Assembly: GCF_050908995.1 (NCBI RefSeq)
Contig: NC_135120.1
Span: 21,093,433 to 21,157,432 of the forward strand
Length of the DNA: 64,000 bases
Source of the DNA: Andrena cerasifolii
Taxonomy: Eukaryota; Arthropoda; Insecta; Hymenoptera; Andrenidae
Reading direction: 5' to 3'
In this document: piece after piece, positions 11,630-24,495 of the stretch
Layout: the number at the start of each line of letters is the position of its first letter
Position numbering within the stretch: the stretch's first letter is position 1
The notes under the pieces: generated by a model
What the model was told of the DNA's origin: nothing
The model's input: only the letters and a program-made list of their open reading frames with translations
Databases searched by the model: none
Program-made: the position numbers and the translations under genes

Positions 11630-14600
11630 CATTAATCCACTTTCACCGTAATATTCAATCTGAAACAAAGACTGCCAAGGATTTAAATTCTGTTTAAACT
11701 TGTGCTTCGAACAGTTGATTTTTTTTTAATTCATTTCTGATGCACGTTGACGAATAAATAGACCATGACGGCGAGCAACACCGATTAGGGAGTCGAGGAC
11801 AGAGGCGAGGCGGTACTCGAGGAAAAGCTGAGCCTGTGCGGACTCCAGGAAGATTCGCGGTGGAGTCCCACTGCCGGGAAATGAATTCCTTGGTCCTGGA
11901 TGCAACGATAAGAGAGCAGGAACAGGGTATCGGCGACGCGTGCGAGCGCCGACGAAAATAAATCGGAGTCCCCGATGCCGTGGAACCACGGCCGCCGATA
12001 AATGGCAAATCGCCAGGAAAGCGCGAAGTTTACATAACAGAGGAGTTTGACAGCACGACGAGCACGTGACCGAGGCGGCCGGCCTCTATCTTATCTCGAC
12101 AAATATGCCTTTACAGAGTGTACGACTCTCTTATTATTCCATTTTACGTAACTGGCCCGCGCGTATCGACCGGTCACCGTGCATCCCAGATGGTTCGCCA
12201 CTTTGGGCGTTTCCCGCCAACTATGTGCCGTACCTCTCCACCCTTCGTCCGCAAATCCGCTTGTCTATTCCTGGAAATCTCCCTCGACCTTATCAGCGGA
12301 ATAATGCGCACGGCTGTTGCGAGCAAGTGCAACAGCAGGGCGCGAGCTTTTGACAAATCTTTCGCGCGATTAGAGCGCCCGAATAATATTTCAGGCGTTT
12401 CCCCCTACGAATTAGTGACATCACGGTGTGACAGGTGCTCGTGGGTGGAGGCGCCGAATAGAAACAACAAACTGAACGCCGAGCAGCTTTGTGATCCTCT
12501 TTGGAAGCGACGATCCACGCTCTCGGTCCGATGATTTTTCCGACGCAACAATTGAAAATTGAATGCACTGTTACGTTCAAGGTAATCTGTTTGCGCGCAG
12601 CCTTATATAACCCGGAGTCTATAAAAGAACGTTGTTAATAATTTGAAAGGCGCGAGATATAGAGCTGCCAGGTTTCATGGAACGCTGACGTTTCATTTGG
12701 AACGGGATTACACGGAAAAATCACGTGTCACGTAATAGCGCCTACCCTCGTATGCAGCTGGTCGTCGAAAATCCTTAATGGTTCTCGATTCGGCTTGGCT
12801 CGGCGATGGGTGTCAGTTCGAGATATCGATTGCGGTCGTATTTATTGCCGATTACGTAAAGCCAACGCGGCTTTTCTGTGCTCCAGGTCGCGCGAATGAA
12901 TATCGCGTGTAACGTCGATTGAAACCCCTTTATCCCCCGCGTTTGTCGACAAAACGACAACCAAGTGAAAACAGTGGATGCTTTTGCGTTCAATAAATTT
13001 CGAGTTATGAAGGTGACCCTACTGTATTTAAGAGCAGCTTTCAGAGCATCGCGCTATTACGAGCGTGGACGTTAAAATCATTTCAATGACACGTTATGTC
13101 AGAATGGTCGTCGAGATCACTGGAAATCGAAAGTAAAAATCACAAGGCGGATATCCGATGCTCGTAGAGAATAGTTATTCAACGGAGCCTGTCGAAACAC
13201 TTTGCAAGGAGGGACGAAATTTCTTCCTTGCCCAATCCTCGAAGCCATTCATTAAGAAGAAAAATGGTAGCTACGAATAATACGAAGACGCAGGAGCCCA
13301 CATGCTCCGGTTACGTAACGAAAAACGCGCGTTCCAGTTCCAAGTTCCGAAGATTCCTCGCTCGAGGGGGGTGATTTCGAAAGCTTCCCGACGCTCCCTC
13401 CGTTCCATCGCCCAAACGTACGGACCGCCCGCGTCCGTTTCGCGTAATTGCTCCCTCCGGTTTCTCCGGTTGCGATCCCCTGTATTGCGACATGTTGCAC
13501 CATCGCATCGCCAAAAAGCGCGGAAAGTGGGTTAGTCTGTTCGACGACGCGACACGTGCATGCAGCGGCGTCAGGCCGCTGTCCATAGATGGGGGGGAAA
13601 AAAAGTGTCTAATGGGTCTTTAGCGACACATTTAATCTTAGTTTTCGCAACTGCCGTATGCAGCAATCGCGAACGCGTCGGGGAAAAAGGAGAGCTCGAA
13701 GCGTTCGCTTTGATTAGTTACGGGCGATCGTATCTCCTGCTTAGGAATCTCTTAAAAAATCCACAATCAGGATCACTTCTCCTTCTTCTCAATTATCGGT
13801 CATTAAGGTTATATTGCTCCAGATCAAGTGGGTCAAAGCGCGACCAGGAGAGGCGAGATCTCGGTCTAGTAGAAGTGGCCGTTCTGTGTCAGACGCGCTT
13901 ACTCTTTCGTTGCCAGTGATCAGCGTCGGATTGTTCCAATGATTGGACGGACCCGTAGCGATATTCGTGTGGGAATAACGCGGTAACCGTTAGACGCTGT
14001 AAGAAAGAAGCCAGCCGCCGAATTAAACGATGAATCACGTATCAACGAGCGCGTTTTGCGACCCGGCGAATGAGTAAGAACTTGGACGGATCTTTTACGT
14101 AATCCGACTCGGTGGCAACGAGTGGGCGACGCGCGCCTCGGCCGTGGCGAACACGTTTGAATCCGAATCGATTTGTCGGCAGCCGTGCGAGAAGACTTTA
14201 GATACCTACAATGAGTCACTCTGAAATTTCTCGACTTCTGGAACGCGTACGTCTGCTGATCCTCCTAAGGTGCGCTTTTGCGCCGCTAATTCTTCGCTAT
14301 CGCGACTCGTGTCCTGCAATGCGTCAGCCACGTTCTTTGATACAATCGACAGGAGTGTTTAAACAGTTGAGGAGCCAGATCTTCTTCCATCTCGCGAAAA
14401 ATCTTACATTGGCCGAGATTCAACGAGCCTCTTGCTCGAGGTTCAACTTTCCTAATAATTGATGATTCAGTTTGACCCGCTTCGAACATGGAATCCTGCG
14501 AGGAAGACAGCGGATGACAGACAGCACGAAATTACCGCATGATATTTTAAGCTGCCATTCGAACCGGGTCGTTCCTTTCGTCACTATTTTTCTCATAAAA

Positions 14601-15245
14601 GCTGGAAAGTTAAGTTCGCGGAGAAAGGGAGCACGCTTGATGGTCACTCTGCTCGGAGTCGCGTCATTTCCAAAAACCTCTTGGTCTCCTCACGAAATTC
14701 TGTAGTATTGGCAAGAAGTTGCTCCCGCTAAATTGAAATTTTTGCTCCATAAATTTTGTGGGCCATCGTGCGACCAGTAGAGAACCTTACGCAGGGTGCA
14801 ACCGCACCAACGAAATTAAGATGTCGCAAAAAGAGGTGGAAGTCTCTAGGGAGATCAGTCGCGTTCCCAGGACATTTATTGCTAAAACAATTCGCGTACA
14901 GCTCACGAATTCCCTGGCACGAAACTCCATTTGTTCTCGCATGTCACACACAACAATAGTATTTACAGCAGACTGTAACCTGGATTGCATCGCGCGTGCA
15001 TGCACATTCCCCGTTGCACGTTACAATCAGAGCAGAATTCGAACGGACATAGGCTAACAAACGGTCCCCTCTTGGACACTGGTGTACAAACAACCCCACG
15101 GCGCATAACAATGAATTTCTCCTGACTAACCGAGACCTTCGACCGTAGGGCGCTACCGAGTATATCGATCCGCGGAAACAGTTTCGCGACGAACCTTGGG
15201 GAGAAATTCACCCTTGCTTCGTGTATTCTTTTTATCTAATATCTT
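11630..15245. other. Non-coding stretch with five TTAYRTAA sites
   Basis: No recognisable exon. TTAYRTAA sites begin at 12030, 12144, 12852, 13311 and 14095, a spacing of a few hundred bases to 1 kb. Frames up to 138 codons (12118-12534) have no domain and are overlapped by antisense frames. A TTATATAA word lies near 12603. Confidence 0.45.
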
Positions 15246-15516
15246 CGCGTGCGTCAGACGCCCCTTATGGATTTCAATTCTGTTCTTTTAGAAGTTCTGT
15301 TCTTTAGAAGTATTGTTCATCACTTTAGAGTTCTGTTCTTTAGAAGTATTGTTCATCACTTTAGAGTTCTGTTCTTTAGAAGTATTGTTCATCACTTTAG
15401 AGTTCTGTTTTTTAGAAGTATTGTTCATCACTTTAGAGTGATGAACAATACTTCTAAAGAACAGAACTTCTAAAAGAACAGAATTGAAATCCATAAGGGA
15501 AGTTTAACGCACGCGA
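15246..15516. repeat. Foldback repeat with internal 36-bp tandem units
   Basis: Outer arms pair: CGCGTGCGT and TATGGATTTCAATTCTGTTC on the left, GAACAGAATTGAAATCCATA and ACGCACGCG on the right. Between them, four copies of a 36-bp unit start at 15293, 15329, 15365 and 15401 (AGTTCTGTTCTTTAGAAGTA...). One inverted copy follows. The pairing makes frames open on both strands with a 12-residue repeat; these are products of the DNA repeat, not genes. A further fragment of the unit lies at 15517-15537. Confidence 0.9.
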
Positions 15517-16214
15517 CTTTAGAGTGATGAACAATAAAGCATCGATCAGCTGTTACAATGTAAAGCACAATAAAGTAGGTAATTTTGTGAAAGGCCAAAG
15601 GATCTCGGTCAAAAAGATACACCTGTATACCTTATGTTACGCAATAATCGGCTTTAGAGTTTTCTGAAGTTTGGTCACAGGTATTCGGCATCGACGGACG
15701 TAACGCTTCTAATGTCCAAGGAAGGTTGACAGACACAGTGGTGTGCGCGGATCTCTCCCACGGGGTTTGCCCGCGTGGACGTGCCGAGAGACAGCCCCCG
15801 CGGCTTCGATAAGCGCGTCACGCTCGGTCGGGATCGCGGTATCGCGGATCCGCGAGCGAGCGCCTTTCGATTATATAATTATGCCGAACGAAATTAATCC
15901 GTCGGTGGCACACGCGATTCGTGTCAAGGCGAGAGTAGCCGCGATGCTTTCCCGCTGCTATCGAGGTGCCGCGTTCGCGCGAAAGCGTCCGCGGAGAATC
16001 GACCGCCCCCTGTTCCGGCAATTAACCGTGAAAACGCCGATCTCCAGGAAGCTGAACGCGCGAAACGCGGCTGCAGCTGGCTCCGACGAAGAATGAAATT
16101 CCCCGGCGGTTGTCTTAATATATATCTATTAAATATATCGACGTTACCGTGGCACTTGTTTAAATAAAATTTTAACTGCGCGGCAAACAATATTTATTTG
16201 TTTTTCTTCTTTTT

Positions 16215-16300
16215 ATTTTTTCTCGTTCTTGTACGCATGCCACTGTTTTTCTTTATTGTACAAATTGAGCTTGTCCCGTAATAAAAAAAAAAGAAAAAAA
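16215..16300 (+). mobile_element. Possible LINE 3' tail with A-rich end
   Basis: GAGCTTGTCCCGTAATAAAA at about 16267 runs into an A-rich tract. The CTTGTCCCGTAA word just before the tail is shared with the LINE-like tail at 38039, and a similar TTTCCCGTTAATAAT is on the minus strand at 30190 and 35905. How far the element extends upstream is not visible. Confidence 0.4.
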
Positions 16301-18504
16301 ATATATCTGCAGCACGATGTGTGGTAGGCATGGAAGATTAAAACGGCAAAATAGTAGAACCGTGAAAACTGTAGGTACAACGAAGAAAGTGGCGCGAGAA
16401 ATAATAGCGAAAGTGCGCGAAGAAAACTCCTGAAATGATGGAGCAGAGTGAAACACCAACACGCCATAGTTTCGAGACACGGTATCGATTAAATGTACGA
16501 TAATGGGAGATAATGGAAGCAAGTAGGTGGTGGGTCGTATTTGCATACGTATTTTATGAACGATGTCGCAAGGTGCGATAGAACGTTGACTTGATCAATC
16601 GTACATGAAACGCGTTCTCCCGATAGCGACGGTTCTAGAGGTATACAGATAGTTACAGCAATACTGTGCCCACCGATCGCGATGCTTCCAGATAGATGTA
16701 GCCTTTTCTGGATTCTCGCAGCTGGTTTAGCGAATAAACCCGCGTACATTCTAGCCGATGTCGATCGTTATCCGTCTCCCGAGGATATTTCTGAGCCAGT
16801 GAATAGCGAGCGCGCAGACTGCGCGGCTGCCGACGCGTTTGCCGTGCTCCGACAGGGATAAACACCATCGACGAGTGGTGAATAAAATTTTCCACAGCCT
16901 CCTCCGCGTTCACTGCGAGAACACCTACCACTTTCATCCCCCCATTTCGATTGCTCCCGTCGGCAATGATCACCGGTATCGTTAGACACGACGGTAATAC
17001 CAGAAAGTTTCACTGCTACGTGCAACACCGCGCATCGGCGCGGCTCGAGCTCGCTCGAGCTCGCGGATCGCAACGAAAACAATATGTAGGTAAAGGAAGC
17101 ACAAGGGGCAGGGGGGGAAAGAATCAGCGATATTCCAATTGCAACCGCGTGAAAAGAGGGAGACAAGCAGAGCTTCGATTGATGGATGGATACCGTCGTC
17201 GCAGCGGAATCGAGGCCGCGGCCTACTTTCGACCACGGAATCTCAACGGAGAGCATCGCGGCGTCCCGGATCTCTTTCCTCCGATCGCTGCTTCTCCATC
17301 GAAGTCCATTAATACAGAAATAAACCACGATTCGGCTGCGTGCCGACGATGGAGACCGCTGGATCGAATCGCTGGCAGTAAGCGTTTAGCAGCGACGCGG
17401 CAGAAAAACTACGACGAAGTTACGCGCAGCAGACGCGCTCCATGGGGAACGCGCTTCTCCTTAAGCGGCCGGGGAGAGCTTTCGACGATGATCGAGCGCG
17501 CGTGATTCGAAAATCGCGCGGGTCGGCACTTGGCGCGCCGGAATAATGCATAGGACGCGACGCGCGTCAAAGCGTGATCCACGCGCTAAAATATCGTATG
17601 CGACGCGTTAAGGGTTTACATAACGCTATTCGTAGCGACGTGACAAATTTATTGAGAAAACAAAATGAGTCAGGGAACACGCGTCGCCAGCTGAGCAACG
17701 GTAAGGAAGCGAAATCACGTTGCGATGGCCCTCAATCGCCACGATTCGGCGCTTTGTTGGTCGTGCATCGTTCGTTGCACGAGTGAAATTTCGATATGCA
17801 AGCACCACGCGTGGAAGGAAGATGAGTCTGGAAAGGGACTCTTTTCTGATCCTTCCTTTGTTGTGGTTTTAAATTCCATGGCTTCGGCAGAAGCTTCCTT
17901 TGCGAGCTGTTATTGGAGGGAGTGCGGAGTATTGTTTTAGAATTATGATGTGTTGTGTTGCAGATATACCGACAGGGGTGAGGTGAGAAATTCCATCGTG
18001 TGAGAAATGGGAGGAGAGCTGATTGCAATAGCTGTACGAATTGAATAGAGATGGGGGTTTTAATTCCGTTATATGATTGAGAAAGAACCCTTGGGCACGA
18101 TGATTGATTGTAGAAGCTTAAAGGAGAGGACAGAGATCAATGATAGGGAGACGCACAAGAGGTTCATCAGATTAGGGTAGAATAGAAGTTAATTTTTAAA
18201 TTGGAGCATGAAGCGCAATGTAATTTAAAATATTCTGTTGCGTGAACGCGGTAGTTAATTGCTTTCCCTCGTGTCAGGAATTGTATCTGGTTAAATATGG
18301 GAAGATTTCGAAGAAAGGTGATCGATGACGCATAATAATTTCAACAAATAGGACGCCGATTTGCAATCGTACGAAAATACCGCACGCTATAAGAAAAGAG
18401 CGTGCCGTTTCATCGGGTGAGATCGTATTTTCGTGTGCACTCGTACCGCCTTATATTTGAGCATGAAAATACGGTCTGACTCATTTGGTTTTCCTAATGA
18501 GATT

Positions 18505-18534
18505 GTCGTGATATCACGACAGATGTTATATAAG
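18505..18534 (+). promoter_or_regulatory. Perfect 16-bp palindrome next to a TATA-like box
   Basis: GTCGTGATATCACGAC (18505-18520) is a perfect palindrome. Six bases later comes TATATAAG (18527-18534), and an initiator-like TCACTT follows at 18547. The spacing suits a core promoter only loosely, and no exon is recognised downstream, so a transcription start is speculative. Confidence 0.25.
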
Positions 18535-18945
18535 CTCCCCAGTGTGTCACTTCGATGGTAATTTCTTTTGTGGCGAAAACGACGCTCGCGCGAAGCTACG
18601 AGCGATTCAGGTTATCAATATTTATCAGCTTGGAGCACTCGTATGAAAAATACGAAATATGTTTAAAATGAAGCCACGGACTATCGAAAGACAGATGTTA
18701 GGCAGGGTGTTATAGAGTCGACTGAATTTGATCGAGATAATCAAGTGCTGGATATAAAACAGTGCTTGTAACTTGTAAGAAGATTCAATGTATATCGATC
18801 ACAATTATGTACACTTCATTTCCCTCTTTAGCCACTTCAAACATACACCCTCTTACACCGATCTTGCTTTATACACTGAAAAACGATATCCCTAAATATA
18901 TCTAGAAAAAGGTCCTCTCTCAATCTAAGTAGATTCAATTCAACA

Positions 18946-19538
18946 TACAGTGACTCGCATTAATATTCGATCACTTTTTAAAATCGCATAACTTTTTTAG
19001 AATTGGTGCAAACAACTTGAGTTTTTTTGAGAAACTAGAAGGATTAGTTTGCTAAATGACGTATTTGGTCGTTTTGAAAAAAATGTATTTGACTCGGAAT
19101 AGCGAAAAGAATAGTAAAGGTCGATTTTCAAACTATTTTTGTGAGCTTGTAATGAAAATTAAAAAAAAACCCGTTTGTAAAATCGCTGATGTCGGGAATT
19201 TTCGCGATTCTCGACCTTATTCTGCGATCTTTAAACGTTTGTAGCTCGGAGCAACGTTAACCGATTTTTATGAAATTTTAGGCGCGTATACAACTTACTG
19301 CAATCTACAAACGTTTTTTTTTAATTTTCATTACAAGCTTACAAAAAAAAGTTTAAAAATCGACCTCTACTATTCTTTTCGCTATTCCAACCAAATACAT
19401 TTTTTTTTAAAACGACGAAACGCGTCAGTTAGCAAACTAATCCTTCCAGCTTCTGAAAAAAACTCAAGTTGTTTGGACCAATTCTAAAACAGTTATGCGA
19501 TTTTAAAAAGTGTCCGAATATTAATGCGAGTCACTGTA
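18946..19538. mobile_element. Tc1/mariner-like MITE, copy 1 (CAGTGACTCG family)
   Basis: The element at 18948-19536 begins CAGTGACTCGCATTAATATT and ends with the reverse complement. TA lies immediately outside each end (18946-18947 and 19537-19538). It is a nearly full-length inverted repeat: arms of about 250 bp face each other around a centre near 19240. Copy 2 at 49640-50225 has the same ends and roughly 90% identity by eye over the first 120 bp. No transposase. The 62-codon frame inside is not a gene. Confidence 0.9.
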
Positions 19539-22500
19539 ATTCTACTTCACTTTTCAATCCACTCCACTCCTAAATGCAGCTCTGTAATACTAAAGTACGC
19601 CAACGACACAGTACCACCTGTGATTACTCAAGTAAACCTGCTGCCTGACGAACGGATAACTCATTCGTGCCTTGCGTCCGTTACACGACCACAGAATACA
19701 TCCGTCCCTAGTAGCTCGCAGTTTCCGCGCGAAAAATTTTCGAGAAGAAGCGGACAACAGGGAAATGTTGCCGCGTTAGGCGATCCAGAAAAGCCTCGAA
19801 ACTCTCGGCCATGGTTCGTCGCACCAGCACAAAGGATTAATATTTATAGACGAGACGAAGAGACACTCACGAAATTCGCTGTGCTCCCGTTTCCACTGGT
19901 GGAGGCTGGTCGGCCTCTGGGCTGATCGTGGCCCTGACACGATGTCGTTCCCGTTGCTCTCTTTGCGAATCACTTGAACACCACGGATGCGTCCTTGGGT
20001 CCGTGGCGGTCTTTAGAATTCGCGGCCACGTCCTCCCAGCTGCCTTTCCAACCGAGATAAAGGTAAGAAGGAGCAAAGCGTGCCGAATTTGGCAGGGGTC
20101 CATACGTGCGACGAACTCTCCAAGGCGTCTCGCGGCGCGGGAAAATTCGCTGGTGTACACACGCGCCGGCACAGGAAGGAGCGGCGCTTTCCAGGGGACC
20201 GAATTAACGTTGTGGAATTAGCACCGTGACAAAGTCACTTAATCCGCGACAACGTGGCTGTCTCTTGACTCGCCCTGACCTAGCTTTCCACCGACTGGAG
20301 TTTATCCGGCTAAGCTACGCACGTTTTCAGAGGAATACGAGTCCGCTTGGTAATCTTCGCCTGCTTTGTTCCCTGTGCAATGCCCCGGCGAGCTTATCCT
20401 AGTCCCTGAGTCATCGAACTTGATTCATCCACGAGATTATTTCCCTTCCCTTTGGCTTATCACCGATTGACTCCTTCGACATTCCTGAAAACGCCGCGCG
20501 TCTCCTCGATGCCAGTGATATTTTATAACAGCGCAATGCTCCAGTTCAGAGCGCTGCCACAAAGTTTGGCCGACAGTGGGACGGATCCTCAGGTATCCGT
20601 AAAATCTTCAGCTCCACCATCGCACGTATTCGTAGGTAGGTATGGTTATACCACCCAGGCTTCTCGGCAATTCTATCAACGGCGGAGAAGCAGACCGTAA
20701 TAAAAATAGGTATCGTCTGGAAGCGTTGCTCGCGACACGGATCCAGGCGAAGAATGCGATTTTAGTCTCGAAGTCGAGAGACAAAGCGCGCTCCCGACGC
20801 GTATGGACAGTTTACCGAACAATGGCCAACGGAGAACGTACTCGTGTTTACTTTGCGCGTAACAAAGTCCGTGGAAACGGCGCAGTAATCCTGTAACGCT
20901 TATCACACACGATAAGAGAGGGAGCACATAGGGACCGAGAAGGAGAATGAACACACGATACACGGGGCCAGAAGAGTTCGATATTATTATTACATAACGC
21001 GGCTCGACGATCGACATACCTCCGAGGCAACGTGAAATTCCTTGGGTAGCCTAAGGAAAAGAACATTACAGCGTCCTTCGGTCCAATGCCAACAGATTTA
21101 CTTTGCTTTTAAGAGCACGCGTGCTTTGGAGCACTTTAGGTGTGCACAACGGATCCTGCTAAGAGGAAAACGGAGAAAAGCTGTATTTACGTGGAAAATC
21201 GTACGATTCTCGAGATAAAGAGTTCGTAGAGACTTGACCCTTGAAAAACGATTACAACTGTCTACTCCCAAGGCAAATCAAGTGAAATTTTTTTCAGAAT
21301 AATGGGGGCATTAAAAGGTTTCCAAAGGGAACTGTTCTTCTCCATCTATAATTACGATAATCTCCAATGTATGTGCATATTTCTTTTCCCTCGAAATTAA
21401 TTGATTACATCATATCCCCAAATCGGAACTCTTTAGTAGTTTCTAATAAAGAATCCTCGATTCTGTGCAGCGAGAGATATAAACGCTGACGGCCTTGATT
21501 GCTACGAGAAAAATAATCTTTGCGCTCGGTTTTGACCTATAAAATGGTCCGACCACTGCCTCGAATATTAGACACCCCTTATCTCTCACGATAAAGCAGA
21601 TAATTGGCCGCTTTTGTTTCTGGCGGGCCGGCCTGTATATCTGTTGGCATACCTAAATGCCAAAGTACTATCGGCATTGTTCCTCCGTGTGCCCTATATA
21701 TCGCACGCTATTCCCGGGGCGCGTCGAAATTACGCGGCACTCCCTCGTGTTGGAAAAGTCCGCGCTTTTACCCCGGCGCTGGTTTCTGTCATCGAACGTG
21801 CCGCGACGCGTGCACACGCTATATAAAGTGCAGCTTGCACTCGAACGTTAATTATAGATCACTTTGCAGAAACGGGATACCGCGATTCGAAAATACGTGC
21901 GAGACAATGGTCAGGCCCGCGCGCGGGAAACGCTCCATCCAACGAAGCCGCCTCAGAATTCGCAATTAAGCTTCTTCCCTTTCCGATCGCGCCCGGCAGC
22001 TATCGATCGACCGAATCGCGGGCAGTGCAAGACAATGGTCAGCCGGGGGCTTTTGGAGCACGGGCTGCGAGGATGATTCTCAGGATTCGCAGCGCGGATG
22101 GTTTCTTTTAATTAGAATGCAATTCTTGCGGAACGTTAGTCCGTCGCGCGGTGCTTGCGCAAATGTAATTGCATTTTGCGAATGAAACTGGAGCGTAACG
22201 TGTTTACAGTGACTTCGAATGGCACTTTGGAAATTCAGAAGAATGATTGAGAATGGAGACACTTAATGAGTTACCGAACTTGATCCAATACAAATTGCAT
22301 AATTAGACGGAGAGTAAAACGACCCTGGCCAATGACTCTCGAAGCAGACTTACACATTGTTTCCCTCCTGATCTCAGTTGGAGCGAGCCCGGCAAGGAAT
22401 GGTTTTGAAGGGGAACGCGAGGAAATTAGAATTTGAAATGGGCGACTGCGTAACATTCTGGCAGAGTTGGTTTCGTTGCCGACGAAAGAGGAGAAGTTAA

Positions 22501-24440
22501 AGTTACCGGTAACCGGCTTAAAGACCAGGTGGACGGTGCAGGTGCAAACCCAGCAAAGAAACGATCGCGCTACGTGTTCGCAGATGGCTCATTCTCCAAC
22601 TACGCCGGATTCGTTTTTGCTTCTTTAAATTTAGTTTCTGCGTCGCCGGGGCCTTACGTAATTTTGATACTCCCGACTGCACCGCTCCGTTACGGACAGA
22701 GTCCAGTATGGCCGTATCGATGCTCAGCGTCGCCATTAGCCCCTTACTCTATCTGGAGAATAAATTAAGAGCCCGTTATATCGCGCGGCTTGATTCGCTG
22801 CACGCCAAATATACCTGCGTGGAAAACTCCTTTCACATACGATGACATATTTCAAGCTTGACCCACGGCTGAAAATAATATCTGCATATTACTGCAGTGG
22901 TTCGTGCCGCGGCGATTGTTGGTCTGGCGATTTCTACTTGAGAAACAGTGATAACGCATTCGACGAAAAATTCTTTCGTTAAGTGAATCGTGGCGCGAAT
23001 TCATCCCCGTTGCGCGGAACGATCGTATGCTAGTTTTCCCGGCGCGACACTTTTCGTTGAAATCCTGCTTCATCGAACGCCCGCGGATGATCTCCGCGAC
23101 TTTTCTCACGGTGGTATTTCGCGATCACGGAGCGTCTCTTTCTGATACCAGTGGCAAACGATTACGGAGAACAATGACGCGTAGCCACGATAACACGTAA
23201 GCTTCGTGACTAATCGTCCTTGCCGGGATTGTCCTCGTTATCTTCGTCATCGTAGATTACGTTTTACGGAGAAGGTCCCGCGTTGTATTTCCACGTATGA
23301 AAATAAGATGCGCGCGATTAAAGCCTCGCGTTTCGTTATGGTCGTACCAAGGGAAACCGCGGCGATTTACGCTGAATTGAAACGGCACTGGAAGGAATGC
23401 CTTTCCACTTCGTGATCGCCAGGTGTAGCGCAGTCTCGTGTGTTTGAATTTTCTCGCCGTTCGCATTTGTTTGTCATCGGTATACTCGCGTTTATCGCTG
23501 TAAATAAACGTACGATCATCCACGCTCCTGCTGCTATGTATCATTCGACGCGCTCCACTCCAAGGAAGCAGTTTTTCACCGTTAATAATTAAACTTGAAA
23601 CTGCGGCGAGCGTAGCATCGAATTTTCGAGCGGAGTAGAAGGCGACCAGGTGAGGTCATACAGTTCAACTGAAGGTTTCGTGACGGTTGGATTTGCCTGG
23701 CGACGAAACCTCCCTTGTTCTCAGGGCCGGGGGTTTTCCCAAACTTGTGCACGCGGTACGCGGTTCCTGCGATTCTGGAAGGAACGCGACCGTGGTGGGA
23801 TTCGGTTAGAAGAACTCGTGTAGAGCGGTTGTTTGTTCGCCGCTCGATATTTTCTTCAAAGTTGTTTTTGGTGTTAAAATAAATCATATTTCTTTGTAGA
23901 GTTCATTAAGAAGTGTAATTTATTACCACCCTCGCGTCTCCCACCTCAAAAAATAATTAATATTAACACCCAAAGCCAAAAATCATCTTTCGTAATTCAA
24001 TTCCATTGATATATCATATCAAACGCCGCAACGTCGTGGGTGAACAGCTACACCTAACACAAGCCCCTCGAAAAGCGGCGTCTAGTTAGTATCCCGCGGC
24101 GAATTCGTCAGGATTACCCTCTGATAGTGTCTGTAGGAACGTCCAACGAAAACGCGTTGGGAAAGTGGCGAGCGCTGACGTGTCCGAAGCCGACCAGTGG
24201 CACGTGCCACTGTGCGTTCGCTTGAATTTAACGCGCAAGCGATGCGCTAGATTTTCCGCGGCAAGGAGAGCGGAGGCTACGCGCGGAGTCGGAAAGTCTT
24301 CGTGGTCCTCTGTAGATGCACCGTGTCCCGCCGAATGGACCAGCGCGCGGAATAATCTCCGGCCTCCTGGTGCCTCGCCGTCTCTCTCTTCCTCGCCGCG
24401 GATCTCTCTCTTCTCCCTCTTTCTCGCGCGTCCCTCTCCT
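19539..24440. other. Non-coding stretch
   Basis: No recognisable exon, RNA gene or transposon end. TTACATAA is at 20990 and TTACGTAA at 22654. TATATAAAG near 21822 precedes a short inverted AGTGCAGCTTGCACT at about 21827. Frames up to 133 codons lack domains. Confidence 0.45.
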
Positions 24441-24454
24441 AACCGCTGTCTCCC

Positions 24455-24495
24455 GAAGCGTTATATAAGAACAGCCTCAGACTGGCCGTGAACTT
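24455..24495 (+). promoter_or_regulatory. Candidate TATA-type core promoter
   Basis: TATATAAG at 24462-24469 follows a CT-rich tract (about 24385-24440). A start site would be expected about 30 bases downstream, near 24492. The frames beyond (24488-24844) have no domain, so any product is unknown. Evidence is only the motif and its CT-rich flank. Confidence 0.2.

Larger units (their letters stand above)
15541..18945. other. Non-coding stretch, partly CpG-rich
   Basis: Overlapping frames on both strands at 15743-16190 and 16768-17505 (up to 186 codons) sit in CpG-rich DNA and show no domain. TTACGCAA is at 15637 and TTACATAA at 17616. GAGCTCGCTCGAGCTCG at about 17046 is a short GAGCTCG-rich inverted cluster. 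GTAGGTAC is at 16371. Confidence 0.45.

Noticed and set aside
15249..15494. Apparent protein with a 12-residue repeat on both strands
   Set aside because: It comes from a 36-bp DNA repeat inside a foldback; coding on both strands is a consequence of the inverted copy.
16768..17505. Antiparallel 184-186 codon frames
   Set aside because: Same pattern of overlapping frames in CpG-rich sequence with no domain.
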